Positions 11,706-24,500 of a stretch of 64,000 nucleotides of DNA are shown piece by piece. The DNA lies in NCBI GenBank assembly GCA_001630475.1, contig KV419427.1, forward strand, positions 57,569 through 121,568, in the 5' to 3' direction. Each line of letters begins with the position of its first letter. Positions within the stretch are counted from its first letter, which is position 1. The notes below the pieces were generated by a model. It ran no database searches. It saw only the letters and a program-made list of their open reading frames with translations, and was not told the origin of the DNA. The DNA is from Sistotremastrum niveocremeum HHB9708. Its lineage: Eukaryota > Basidiomycota > Agaricomycetes > Sistotremastrales > Sistotremastraceae. A program made the translations under genes and the position numbers.

Positions 11706-13752
11706 TTACCCCCGATCGTTCGAATTCTGGATCAGGTTGTCAATTTGCATCACATCGTTTCAACGAGAAAAAAATACTGACCTCCAGAGAAGACGCTTCG
11801 CTGACATCTACGGAAGGTTCTTTGGGCGTCCGAGCGATATCGACCACTGCGATTGGGGAAGCCCCGATACTAGACTGTACACACGGTTGGTTCGCTGGAT
11901 CATGAGAGAGGGGTTTCATATTTCACCTCTAGGTTGTACTTTACCTTCAACCTTCCTTCCTCATATGAACTGCCGAGAACACTTGTCCTGTGCGTCAGTG
12001 GGATACCGGTATCTGGTGACCCTTTGGAAAACCAAGGAAGTCGACCACGCGTTGTACCGTGATAGACCTCGATTTCACCGGCATATTGATTCCGCAGTGT
12101 CTTACGCGTGTTGAGCCTGGTTTGAATTCGGTATATCTGTTGATTCGTATAATCCGGACGGTCCACTTACGAGGTCAATATTGCCGCCGCATACACTATG
12201 AAGACAGATTGGCCGAATATAAAAAATGTATGAGATCGATGATTTGAAGTCTCATACCTTTGCTGATGACTTCGAACACGGCAAAGAACGCCAAGTTGTT
12301 CGATAGGCCAAGAAACTGTCGTGATGGGTCACGTTCTGCCGAGCTTTGCCCAGTATAGGCGACCTACTAGTCCCATCATAGCCATATCTACCAGACTTTT
12401 CAAAGGGAGCCACGGTCATTAATACGGTTGATTCCGTGGACGGACGTGTTACTCACGAAGTCAAGATGCCGTTGTTGATGGTGAAGTACAGAAGCTGTGA
12501 AAGTATATTATCCGTGCTGCATCCTTGTTATAACCCGGTAGTGTTCTTTCCGGCGATGTGAATCTTACCGTTGATATCCGGTTCGCCATTTGCGTAAGTA
12601 GTAGCACAGACCGGCAGCGATTGCGAGGTCTATGGACACAACAAGAACGAAAACGATGGTGACCAGGACTCGCAACCGGATGGCGATTTCTGGCCACAGG
12701 GGAATCCCAAAACTTCGCAAGCGTCAGGAAAGTCTACGGTTTGTATAGATCACCCACAGTCTGACAATAAATACTGAGCGATAACATGTCAGATCAGGCA
12801 TGAATATTGTAAAAATAACAAACCGATCTGAAAGCCTGGTGACAACAAAATGTGTAAGATCTCCGATAGCCATAATAATCCTCTTACCAACACCTGTCAA
12901 CTCCAAGGCTGCCTATGACGGATGATTGAACATAGTCTATCAAGACAGTCGCAAAGGGCTCACAATGGGGGCGCAGATGATCCAATTGTGATCACTGACT
13001 ATTATCCAAGAAAGTGGAGCGTCAAAAAGGTGATTTTCATCCATCGATGATATGGTAACACCTACTCTTCCACAGTTTTACTGTGAAGAAGACGTGACAG
13101 ATTGACAGAATGACCATCTAACATCGAGGTTAGCGAGGTGCTGTGTCGAAAGAAGTCTCGCTACATACTGTCAGTAGCACAGTAAGCTTCACCGTTCACG
13201 CGAACAGATCAGCAAAGCGAATCGGAACACATAACGGAACTCACAAAGCTTGACCTACTCAAGGCTCTGCATGCGGTATAGACCAAAGATTGTCTGAAGC
13301 GGCTCACCAAATATTTCTCAAAAGTATGATTGGATCCTCAAGAGCCGCGTGAAAGAAGTAAAATTCAAAATGCCAGCAGCATGCCAAGTGCAAGTTCTCA
13401 ATAACCCTGTTACCAGCTTCCAGGTCACTCCCACTCGGCGCTCGAAAAGGAGGGATACCTACGCAACCACGGCAACCTAGACAGAACAACAATGAGAACT
13501 CTTGCTGGATTGGGATAAAATGGAATAATTGACCGTCAACTTCATGAGCCGAGAATCGTTGGGGAAGTCACGGAAGTAGCAGATGCATTGAAAGGTAGTG
13601 AACCCGTGTAGCCTTGCGTAATTTGCGCCAGAACAAAATGAGTTTTGGACACACGCAGTCAATGACCCTGAAATCACTTACAGTGAAGTAACAAGAACTC
13701 CAACGAGCACATATTCGAAGGATGGGATAAGGCTGGCCGGAAGAGGTGTCAT
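11706..13752 (-). CDS. DUF6534 membrane protein, array copy 3
   Basis: Starts at the ATG at 13752 (MTPLPASLIPSFEYVLVG, then VLVTSL) and ends at TAA 11706-11708 after a last short exon encoding NSNDRG. Characteristic pieces in order: LHGFTTFQCICYFRDFPNDS, VIENLHLACCWHFEFYFFHA, a 10-nt exon (SSF), an exon encoding LTVLLT, SDHNWIICAPI, a 25-nt exon (AALELTGV), a 16-nt exon, PLWPEIAIRLRVLVTIVFVL with a Cys/Tyr-rich helix end (LAIAAGLCYYLRK), core TDNILSQLLYFTINNGILTS, FLGLSNNLAFFAVFEVISK, and YAAAILTS-LNTRKTLRNQY. The tail carries SIGASPIAVVDIARTPKEPS. Exon lengths match copy 4 wherever I compared them. Predicted polytopic membrane protein; function unknown for the family. Confidence 0.8.
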
Positions 13753-14293
13753 TCTCGCGAGGGGGAATCGGCAGACGTGTCGACAAGGGAAATGAATGTA
13801 TCCAAGTTAATTGTAGTAGCCATAAGTAGCCAGGGCAATCATGAGTTGCGCACAAGGTTGCGCCGATTTTGCGGCCTTCAGCAGGTCAGGCAGAAGTGAC
13901 AGAATGCTGCATGTGTCCGATCAACTTTGAACGGCCCTGATGTTGGGAAGTGAGATGATCATGAGCCACTAACAATCTTGATCTGATCAGCTCAGTGTTT
14001 GGGCGGCTCTAGGCTCGAACGAAGGTGGCGACCGGCCCGGATTCCATCCCGCTTTGCTTACCGCACAACCGCCTTGTCATGATGTGACGTACGTCACGTA
14101 TCGAGCAGTGCTTATCTTCAAGAAACAAATTGAATGTTGGAGTGATTTCTACTCATACATGTACCGGTGTACTATTGTGATAGAGCAAGCTTGACGACAC
14201 GATACTTAGTGGTCTTCGCATTCGCAACTTTCTTCTAGTAGTACCTGATGCTCCACCCGGATATCCACCGGTGAAAATAAACGAGGACATCCA
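13753..14293. other. Spacer between DUF6534 copies 3 and 4
   Basis: 541 bp, the shortest spacer of the array, so the promoter of copy 3 must be compact. Nothing else recognised. Confidence 0.4.
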
Positions 14294-16367
14294 TCAAGAA
14301 CTCTCGTTCATGTTCTGCTTTGATTCATGAGACTAGATCGCGTCGTTGCAGAAAAAAAACCTCACTGCCTCCAGGGAACACTCTTCGCCGATATCGCTGC
14401 CATGTAAGCCTGAGTTGGGTTCTGTGGGCATTGGATCAATCTTAACCACCGTATCCAGGGGTGAGGTGGCGGTATACTGCGCGCTCAAGACACACGTGAG
14501 TTCATTCGATGCGAAGAGACACCTTCTCAAATCTAACCTCTCGCTTATTCTGTCCATCGCCGAAGGAGTAGCCGAGCCCAGGCCCAGCTCCTTTGAGTGT
14601 CAACGGGATACTATTATCCGACTGCCCTTTCGAGAACCAAGGCAATCCGCCACGAGCCGAACTGCGGCTCTGTAGGGTCTGATCCGGGTAGAGTTCAACT
14701 TCACGTCTAAGAAGTTGATTACGCAGTATGGTTCGTGTGTTCAGCCTATTACGTACTGAGCTGATTCCTCCACATAGCCGAAGTGACGCACTTACGAGGT
14801 CAATATCGCCGATGCGTAGACTACGGACATAAATCGATCAGCTGGGGGGAGACACTAGTCAGTATTAACTCTCCATACCTTTACTGATGACTTCAAAAAC
14901 AGCAAAGAAAGCCAAGCTGTTTGGAACGCCAAGAAACTGCCATGAGTGGTGATGTTCCATTCTTTTGAGGCTCTCGCAGTGAAGCAACCTACTAGTCCCA
15001 GCATCACCATGTCTACAACACTGAACAATCCAGACTGGTTGATCCGAGCCTCTCCGTGAACAAAAGAGAAGTCTTACGTTGTCAAAATCCCGTTGTTGAT
15101 GGTGAAGTACAGAAGCCATGTCAAAACATTGTCCGTGCTGCTTGCATTTCAGAAACCAGTAGTCCCACGCATGACGAGTCAAACCTTACCGTTGGAATCC
15201 AGTCCGTGACTTGTGCAGATAGTAGCATAGCCCAGCCGCAATGGCAAGGTCAACACAGACAACAATGATAAAGATAATGGTCCCCAAGAATCGCAGCTTG
15301 ATGGCAATCTCTGGCCAAAGGAGGATCCGGAAACTGACAAAGTGTTGGGACGGATTTTGTCTCGAAGGCATAACAGACATACATCTTGCTAACAAACACT
15401 GAGGAAAATTAGGTTAGACAACTCATGGACTGGGTGTCAGAAAACAAACCGATCTCGAAGCCTGATAGTCCCAGCACACTCAATCAGATTTCTCACAAGC
15501 CGAAGCATCAGCCTACCGATACATGTGAACTCCATGACGGCCTACAATGGATGAGCATAGATGTTCTATTGAGGTGACGCTCCGAGAAGCGTCAACAAAA
15601 GCTTACGATTGGTGCACAAACAATCCAATTGTGATCGCTGACTAGTATTCAACAACAGTCGGTCAAACGACCTACGTTCGGTTAATATTGATGTCGCAAT
15701 GCTTACTCTTCCACAGTTTATTGGTGAAAAAGACGTGAGAAATTGATAGGATGGTCATCTAGTGTTGAAATTAGCAAGGCGCCACGTCGGGTGAAATCTC
15801 GCGACCTACCGTCAAGGGAACCGTCAGCTGCAGACCAAGCCTGAGATTAGAGGAGCAGAAACTCGATGAGACGCTCACAACGCTCGACCTTGTTATGACC
15901 ATTCATACCAGGGATCCAAATATCAGAAAGGACGCACCAAACATTCTTCAAGAGTATGATTGGATTCTCGAGAGCATCACGGAAAAAGACGAATTGAAAA
16001 TGCCAACAGGAAGCCAGGTGCAGAAATTCTATGGTTCTAAGCACAGTGTCAAGGTCTCTACGAGCACGGAGAGAGGGGATACATACGCGACCACGATGAC
16101 CTAGTTAGAGGAATGGTGAACATCGGCCACGACTAGGACTGATCAAAAATAAATAATCAACTATGAGCTTTACGAGCCAGGAATCGGCAGGAAAGTTGCG
16201 GTAGTAGATGATGCATTGAAAAGTTGTGAATCCATGTAACCTTGATTCTCGGCGATTCAGGATCTTGACAAAAGCTCTGATCGAATGCCCACTCACAGAG
16301 AAGTTACCAGAACGCCGACGAGGACATACTCGAAGGACGAGACGAAATTGGCTGGAAGAGCGGTCAT
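14294..16367 (-). CDS. DUF6534 membrane protein, array copy 4 (reference copy for the exon structure)
   Basis: Read exon by exon on the minus strand. Exon 1 is 16367-16297 (MTALPANFVSSFEYVLVG, VLVTSL) and exon 2 starts at 16240 (LHGFTTFQCIIYYRNFPADS). Then come a 14-nt exon, a long exon with IEFLHLASCWHFQFVFFRDA, a 10-nt exon, an 18-nt exon (LTVPLT), MTILSISHVFFTNKLWK, SDHNWIVCAPI, a 25-nt exon, a 16-nt exon, FRILLWPEIAIKLRFLGTII with helix VDLAIAAGLCYYLHKSRTG, the DUF6534 core TDNVLTWLLYFTINNGILTT, VVDMVMLGL, FLGVPNSLAFFAVFEVISK, YASAILTS, LNTRTILRNQLL plus tail, and two short terminal exons. That makes 18 exons in 2.07 kb, all phases consistent, with the last stop at 14294. If the final intron is not removed, the stop is at 14333. 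Polytopic membrane protein with a cytosolic tail; function unknown. Confidence 0.83.
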
Positions 16368-18127
16368 GGTCGTTGTCGGGATGAGAGAGGGTAGAGATGT
16401 CGACTAGATCTACACGGTTCATATAACCAGCTGGAAATCGAGAGTTGCGAAAGTGTCGCGGCAGAAGGGATTCATCTTGAATGTTGTTCATGCGGAGTTA
16501 GGTTGAGCTCCAGTGTTCTTGATTATGCCACAGGAAGCAGGAATCGTTGGAGCATGTGCACTGTGCAGAATCAGAAGATGGATACGAGGGAGCAAACTAT
16601 GAAGCTTCGGATGTACGTTGGGGATTTGTGATGTCTCTCACATGCTGAGAGCTCTCTCACAAGCTCGACGGCGGCGATGTTTAATCTGAGAACCACAAGC
16701 ACAAGGAATGAGCTAAGACCATCAATGATGCTGGATGTTGGAGGGCACCGTGAAGCTTTCGATCACCAGTGACGAGGAACGTGTGCACTACGCGCCGACT
16801 CTCAAGCCTGAACGCGAGAGAGTCCGAGAAGGCTCGATATACACGCCGTTTCTCGCAAGACTCGCCCTCTTCTCCATACCTTGACAAGAGGTTATTCAAA
16901 CCACCTTTCAACTTCCTAAATCGCGTCAATTCCCTAGCTGCCGATCTGGGTCATAATTCACCCAGTCTGAGATACACACTTGTGTTGGCATGAAGGCTTC
17001 CTAGCTACTAGGTCGGTTCAAAGAAGCCGAGGTTGCTTATCATACATAACAGTTTCACTGATCATCTCAGTATTATTTGTGCTTCCTTCTCGAAGACGGA
17101 CGCCCGAGAGGAGGATTCGGTCTGAACGACGCCTTCACTGTCACACTTGTTCCGAGCTGAGGTCGCATCGCTCGATGGCATCAGAGCTTCTTGCAGCAAG
17201 ACAGGTGGAATGATAAGAAGAATTTGATGCTTGGTCAGAAGAATAATCAGAGTAGCACGACCGGGCATGGTGAGATAGATCAATCTTTGCATTTTATCGA
17301 AGGCACCTTTGAAGTCACGAAAGCTCTCGGGACCTCTTTGGTCCTCCACCGATTATAGCAAAGTAGACTAGCGTGGCCACAGCCATAAATCAAGAAGGCA
17401 TGAGTTTCTCGGGATGCGAAAGAAGCGGACAGGGTGGGCGTTTGTGGCGGTTGGAAGCATCGGAGTTGAGATGCAAACAGAGGCGACCTGTAGTCCGATG
17501 ATATCTTTGGGAGTCTCACGGCGAAACTGTTGAGAGAAGGCAATCAACGCATCACAGCGCAGAATATGCTCTCGAGGGTGGACCAAGAAAAAGTGATCCA
17601 ATCCATGATCGTAATCGGTGTTGGTTTGGGTGCGATCTGAGAACCTGACGCATGCTTGTACCTTGCAATGAAAACATGGTTACTTAAAGAGGACCGAGAG
17701 GATGACACTAGAGGGCGACGAGTTGGGCTGAGCATAGCGGGCTGACAGCGACAATGGCCCAGATTACAGGTATTCTCCTTATCGGAATAGTAGCACTCAA
17801 AACAAGACGAGTTGATGGTAAAGAGCTGATCGTAATAGTAATAGCGCAGTCCGAGAACTTAAGTCGTTCTACTAGGCTACGTCGGCCTGCCGCCTTCCCA
17901 AGTTGTTGATTCGGACTGGAACAGGATCAATCAGCCTGAGGTAACGAGAAGATCACGAACGTACAAGAAAGAGCAAGGATTCCCAGGAGATAGTCGATCA
18001 GCGGAAGACTGGGTCAATAGGGAGGTGGGTACGTAATAGCTCGCGGCGCTCATGAGCTTTCGAAAAATTTAAGGTCATTCGGCCTTTGCCGGCCCGACCA
18101 GCTTATGATCACAAACCCTCAACCCTA

Positions 18128-18260
18128 CATTCTCCTTCCCAGAGGCTCCTCCGTTTATCGCCGAGGTTGAACTAAGCGAACGTTCACCGCGCGACCGGAG
18201 GGAGCCTCTGGCACAAAATGGTCTCCGGCTCGCGATCCGATATCCCACGGCCAGTTTTGG
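18128..18260 (+). repeat. Left arm of a perfect 133-bp inverted repeat
   Basis: The 133 bases from CATTCTCCTTCCC to GGCCAGTTTTGG are the exact reverse complement of 18767-18899, by direct comparison. The arm itself contains a shorter palindrome: CCAGAGGCTCC near 18139 and GGAGCCTCTGG near 18201-18211. The outer flanks show no obvious target-site duplication. Confidence 0.9.
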
Positions 18261-18766
18261 AACGTTTTGTAACGCGTGTCACAGGCTTTCCCCTATGCAA
18301 AGCTGCCGGAAATCGAGCACGTAGTTAATACAAAGCATGTAGTTTTTGATAGCTAGGTCAAGAAATCAAAGTCTCAGTCTTTTTCATGGTCCCAATGCAA
18401 AAAATATCCACAGGTGTTGCCCCCAACTGCCAACCAAATGAGTCAATTGGTAGGGAGAGTTGCTTGAGTTGCCGCGAACTTGCGCGAAGTTCTCGGAACA
18501 CAATTCAACCTTCCTCAGCGATGCTCCAAATCAATGAGGACAATGTTCTGGAATGATAATCTCGGAGCGCAAGGGAGAGCGACTGTTGGCAACCAGGCTT
18601 CATTCAATACACTCATCAACCAGAGGCAACGAAATATTTAGAATTGATCCCCAATCCCCTATATATCTGCGATATCACTTTTTCTGAACTCGTCGAGCGA
18701 CCCGACATCGTTCACGGATCCTCCTATGCCCAATTCTCACTCGACTACCGCCAACAGCGTGACTTA

Positions 18767-18899
18767 CCAAAACTGGCCGTGGGATATCGGATCGCGAGCC
18801 GGAGACCATTTTGTGCCAGAGGCTCCCTCCGGTCGCGCGGTGAACGTTCGCTTAGTTCAACCTCGGCGATAAACGGAGGAGCCTCTGGGAAGGAGAATG
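18767..18899 (-). repeat. Right arm of the perfect 133-bp inverted repeat
   Basis: Exact reverse complement of 18128-18260, separated from it by 506 bp of unrelated sequence. A transcript crossing both arms could fold into a long hairpin; that is inference. The perfect identity suggests the duplication is recent or maintained by gene conversion, or that it is an assembly feature. Confidence 0.9.
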
Positions 18900-19464
18900 A
18901 TCACGCAAGCTACTGCAACGCTCCAGCAGCCAGCACTCATCCGACTACTCGGAATTATGACATTCCTGGGACATGCCTACGGAGAAATCTGCCTCATGGA
19001 GAGGAAAGTTGGGGAGCACGATGCAATGGCACGCTGTTTATCTGACTTGTTCTTGAGGGAACGAGACAATCGCTTTCGAAATGATCATTTGATTTGTTCT
19101 TTATCAGCGAACAGATGTCAGGCCGAAATTAGATCCGTTATCGAGAACAAAATCCCTTTATTATCGTCCAGATCCGGCTCATCGCAAAAACGTCGTCAGC
19201 TTGCTTTGCGTCACCGCACTGATTGTAGGTCAGCAGGCTTCACATCGGCGGTCGTACCAGATCATATCGGGCAAGGCACACAATCTCCCATATCATGGCT
19301 ATATTTTTTGTCGCGATCTATCGTAGTTCAGAAATTCTGTGAGTTTCATCGTACTAATATCACTCCAGCATGCTCGATGATGACTCGGTTCCCGTCTCAA
19401 TAATTTATTAATATTATCATCGTGGCTGTCGAATGCGTATATTCCACGAGGCTCAAAACCAATC

Positions 19465-21524
19465 TTAGAAATTCTCAGGACTACTTCCGTTTGAAGCTGT
19501 GTCAGTTTCGGACGTGCTTTTGGTAGCTCCCTATGCAAAGTTGTCATATTGAGAACAATCGATCGTCATGTTTCACGTACCCTCCCAAAGATCTCATCAT
19601 CGGTATGGCTTTCAATTGTCTTCTCGATACGAATCACGGGAAACGGAGAGGTTGCATCTCCCGACTGTCATCGTACGAAAAGACTTTAGACATGCTCTCA
19701 AGCAGAATGTGCATGTCTGACCTCAGAATTGCGTATGAACTTCTTCAGGGGACTTTGTGGCGTCTCTGCTTTGTATGGTGATGTAATTCCAGGCCAGCTT
19801 CTTCCGGACAGCGGCGTTCGCAATGGAGAAGGTCTGAGAGGGCTTGATATCTGGTCCCGGTACATTTCCAGATCTCCAGTTCGACATTGGGTCCGAAGTT
19901 CAGATCGGTTGTTCAGACTAATGCAGAGTTAGCATTTTCAAAGCTGAAACAGCAAGATTTACCTGGTCAAAATCGCTATGACATATACTGGGGCGATTCG
20001 GTCAACGACTAAATTTTCTTACAGTCACGAAGCTACCTTTGCTGAGAACCTCAAATACAGCAAGGTACGCCAAGCTCTCGGGGTGCGCGAGATACTATGA
20101 GACGATATCAGAAACGACACAAAGTTTCACAGTACGGTCAACTTACAAGTCCCAAAACAACTGCATCTCCTGCACTTTTGTGATCGTAGAAGTTGTCAAG
20201 ATATCTCGCACCGTAGTAGATGAACACAATCGGAGACTTACGAAGTTAAAAGCCCATTACTAATTGTGTAGTATACGAGATGAGAGATGATATTGTCCGT
20301 CCTGCAGTTCAACATAAGGTTCACTTTGGCATTGCCAAGAGACGCCCTGATGCTTACTGTTGAAACCCTGTTCGACACTTGTGCAAATAATAGCACAGCC
20401 CGCACGCTATCACAATGTCGCTGCACAGACCTAGTCCGAGTGTGACTGTCATAAAGGTCTTCAATTCGGTATTTATGTTTAGCCAGGATGGCAATTGAAA
20501 CCTATTATGCTTTCAGCGGATGCAAGTTCGATTGCAAGAAACCTACAGTCTGATTGTATACACTGGGACAAAGTGAGAGTTGTGATGAAATTCTTTCCTA
20601 GAGTAAACACTTACTTAATTGGGTTGCTACATAATATATAAGCTAAATCAGATAATCACTGCTCGATCTAAAGTGTGAGGTCTTACCCGAAGTTCCCAAC
20701 TCCAACGCGGCCTACAAACTACTATGAGGAGGGCAGTGTTTGTCCGCGTGTGAGAATACATACGATGAAGCCGCACACCAAGCGAGAACGTCCGCTGACT
20801 TCAATGGAGCAAATGAGTGCAAGCACATTAAGTTTAGAGGAAAACCCTCACTCTTCCACAGTCTGACGATAAAGAAGCAATGGCACAAGACTCCCACAAG
20901 GAACTTGACAAAGCCATGAGATTTGGGATCGACACAGCCGGTCAAGGGAACACACCGTAGTAGGGACAGTCAACTGTAAACACCATCGTTATACATGAGA
21001 CAAATCGAAAAAATATTTATTCAAAGGCGGCGGCTTACCACACTCGACCTGTGTCCAAGGCTTAACGACTGACACTATACTTCGAATATTTTTCGCTCAC
21101 CACACGCTCTTGAATAGAAGATCGGGATCAACAAAAGCAGCATTAAAGTAGAACCATTGGAAGTGCCAACAGAAAGCCAGATGTAGAAATTCAAGAGCCC
21201 TGAACAAGGTTTGGGCGTCGTACGCGTTAGTGATTCAATAGATGACTTACATGAGACCAATGACCTAAAAGAGAGTAAAAATCAAAAGCCTAGACTATTG
21301 TATCACACAGACGCGCCATAAATCTCAGAGTCCACGGGTCGTCGGAGCAATTGCGGAAGTAAACAATGCTCTGGAAGGTGATGAAACCATTCATTCTAGA
21401 ACTCTGACGTTCAATTCGCGGTACCTTGGTAGAGCAAACTTAGAAAACCTCACAAAGAACTGGCCAGAACGCCCATCATTACCAACCCGAAGGACGTACT
21501 CAAGCCCTCGACAGGGGGAAGCAT
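19465..21524 (-). CDS. DUF6534 membrane protein, array copy 5 (most diverged)
   Basis: Starts at the ATG at 21524 (MLPPVEGLSTSFGLVMMG, then VLASSL) and continues MNGFITFQSIVYFRNCSDDP. Instead of the LHGFTTFQ of copies 1-4 it has MNGFITFQ. Later pieces: ALEFLHLAFCWHFQWFYFNA, the core TDNIISHLVYYTISNGLLTS, YLAHPESLAYLAVFEVLSK, YVIAILTR-LNNRSELRTQCR, and a long tail (PLKKFIRNSE, then SGDATSPFPVIRIEKTIESH, DDEIFGR). A terminal exon encodes GATKSTSETDTASNGSSPEN and a final Phe before TAA 19465-19467. The last three introns have good GT...AG ends and keep the frame. It sits farthest upstream in the array and its changes (LTR for LTS, AHPE for VPNS) make it the outgroup of the five. Function unknown. 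Confidence 0.78.
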
Positions 21525-24500
21525 CGAATGCGATTTCCGGAGGCAGGTCAAAACATGAGCAAGAATGAGTTGCTTATAAGGAACTGAGCGCCCCCCCACG
21601 CTTCTCTGCCGCTGTGATGCCTCACTAGATGACGATCACGGTGATGCTGGGTTCCATGTGTGGCCGGTTTTCTTCTACTCAGACCAAGTGATGGCAGACC
21701 ATGACAGTATGTTGGCCATCAATCGTCACCCGTGTCCGGACGTCCTGTCCCGCCGCAAACGTTTCTCTTCGAAGTCGTTCTCTCAGATATCGGCTGAGGA
21801 TAGGATCGACAGTCCTGGACATATATCAGCAGCTGTAGCCGTAGCTCTGGCTGTAATGTTCTCTAGTGATCCTTTCCGTTCGTCCCCCACGACATAATGT
21901 CAGCCTCATCCGAGACTTCCAGGGCTGAGGAGCTGATGGAACCAAGCCTTCCATACATTGTGAGAAAGGAGCCGTGATTGCAACACGGACGGCGACGAAT
22001 CTGAGAGCAGAACTCATGAGACACGTGCTATCTGTTGATGCGAGCAACGATTCCGAGTCGGTCTACTAGTCAGGGTCACGGTGGAAGGACTTGAATAGCA
22101 TTTTTCATTATTCCGCACTTCTCACTCACGCATGCAAACGACTCAGATTCTTTCCAGATTGTCCCTATATTTCTTTGGCGTGGCATTGATTACTGTATGT
22201 TCCGCTGACGTGAGATGAAGTTGGTACACAGCTATCAAACAGCGGAGTTATCGGGCTTATCCAGACGCAATCATAGCTTCAGCTGTCGTCGCGCCGTGTG
22301 GGCCTTCACACTAAGCATCAGGCGAACTCATTTACGGAGACAATAGCAGAACTTCTGTCACTCTGCCGTATGGTCATTTGACTAGAGATGCCAACGAGAG
22401 GTATGAAAATTTCCCGGGCAACTCGTGGATAACCCTTCGAGGCAGGCGACGAAATGACTTGAGCGTTGTTTCAAGGCAGGACAAGTCAGCGCGCCATTTC
22501 AGGCAGATATTATTATGACTGTGAGAAGGTTAAGCACAGAAAGTCCTTCAATCACCAGGCTTACCATGTTGATCAGGTAACGATCAGCACTGGCGGAACG
22601 ACATGAGACCGCTCCACGTGTGAAGTGCAGACTTCATTCAGCGGTAACGTAACCCCACACCAGGACAGGTGGCGAACGAAAAGGTTACGAGAGCTTTAGG
22701 GCTTGGGTTCCAGGCTAGGAAGGCATCACCTTACGATGTCAGGTCGCCAGTGAAGAGTTCGAACCCTAATGCGTCATGCAGACATGATAGCTTTTCAAGA
22801 CCTCGACTTCACTGGCATTCGGACCCGCGGTATGGCTATGAGTCCACGCAGTAGCGGCAATAACTCAAGGGATGCCGGCCTCATCACGTCCTGCTTCGGT
22901 GAAACCCTTGACCTGCACACCACTTTGCGCGATTCTGAATTCGTCCAGAATATCGATGGCGTGCTCGCCAGATTTTGATGTCACGTTGTGTAGTGGAGAT
23001 GAGTTGGACTTTCAATCAAGAAGACTGGTAGAACATGCGAGTTCGTGCGAAATTAGGGATCAATGAGCGAGTGTTGCATAAGAAGACTCACTGTTAGCGA
23101 AACACTCATAGCGATTGAGAAGTTGGGCAACTAGGTATGAGTAGTGATATACACTGCATGCCATAGTTTTGTAGATGAGGCGAACACAAGCATCATTGAG
23201 CCTGTCCGGTGTCGAAAGCTGCGTAGGCACTCATCGGGGTGTGTATACCGACTCGAGCGATTCAGAACTCAGAGAATCTCATTCTCGCCCAAATTCAAAC
23301 TTTTTGGCCACTTCAGAGTTTGCAGCGGGCCCATGTAATCGCTCCAGATCTCCACACTGCTCAGCGCCTCAGGCTCCAGCTCAGTGACTGCAGGTATCGA
23401 GTAATAGTACATTCATTTTGAAGGTGCTGAATACGCCGATATTAGCAAAAAGCAGGCGAATTGAATTGTTGATCAAGAGTGTTGCAAGAAATCTGTCTTG
23501 AACTGCCAAAGGGGCGGTGGCCCAGTGACGACTGTACAGTCAACGGAATCGATCGGCAGTTTCCGGCTCTTATTTCCACAACCTCTGCTGTTCACTTGCC
23601 TGTCGGACCACAAGCGGTCTACCTACCTACATCATTGCTAAAAAAAACTCTTGATAAATTCTGGACAGCACTCAGAATCATGGAACTCCTGGTGCTACCT
23701 CATCGCTGAGAAAATTGCTGCAACTTGGACCCGGCCAGTGCATCAGCGACCCACAGGACCAAGCTTACTACAGTGACTATAGCCTTCAGTCAGACTACAA
23801 ATTTGGTGTCCGTGGCTATGTGGCCGGTCTTAAGAGACAGTCGGATTAAAGGCTTAAGGAAGTGTTTTGTTGGATGACGATAACGAGGAGGGACACCATG
23901 AGTACCTGTCATTATCGGAGACAGGTGAGTCCTGGATCAATTGCTAAGAATAGTACCAGTCACCTGAAGCTCTTCAGCAGGCTCTATTCAGTACGAGAGG
24001 TGCAGCTTGTAATTCTCATATTCTTCCAGACTCGGTCAAGATCCTAAAAGCTATCTTGCCTAACACATGCCTTCGGTGCCGTCTGATTCGAGGTTTTCCG
24101 GCAATGATTGAAGGAGTTAACCCTTACTAGTCTGTCGCCGACTCAACTCTATAATTTATCTCGACTCAATGTCTGCTTCGCCCTCTCAAAACTAATTCTT
24201 GGTGGGCTATAGCCGTGGCATCGACCCTGTTTCGTTATCAGGCTTTCAGCCGTGCGAGGCACAACTTTTATCTGTCAAGTCTCTCTCGAGTCGAAAGCAT
24301 CTTTCTTTCCTCCTCATTCTTATGGTTGACTCCCGACGTGCTGGAATCCAAGCTGCCTCACTTCTTGTGACGATCATACAAGAAAGCATCGAAATGAGTT
24401 GATTTCCAGGGTTCATATACTTCGCTCCTCAGTTTGAGTACTTCGGTCTTCAAGCTCCCCAAATCGCCGATGATCGTCGTCAACTGACTAAATCTCTTCG

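Larger units (their letters stand above)
16368..19464. other. Spacer between DUF6534 copies 4 and 5
   Basis: 3.1 kb. Minus-strand open pieces at 17062-17349 and 17280-17601 hint at a former multi-exon gene (for example the hydrophobic run ATLIILLTKHQILLIIPPVL close to a stop) but could not be joined into a model or assigned to a family. The right half carries the 133-bp inverted repeat described below. The open frame 18644-19403 on the plus strand runs straight through one arm of that repeat and is not credible. Confidence 0.4.

Noticed and set aside
18644-19403. Two overlapping plus-strand frames of 133 and 168 codons
   Set aside because: They cross one arm of the inverted repeat, lack motifs and overlap in different frames.
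22745-22775. tRNA-like B-box (GTTCGAACCC)
   Set aside because: No matching A-box or cloverleaf could be drawn at the right distance on either strand.
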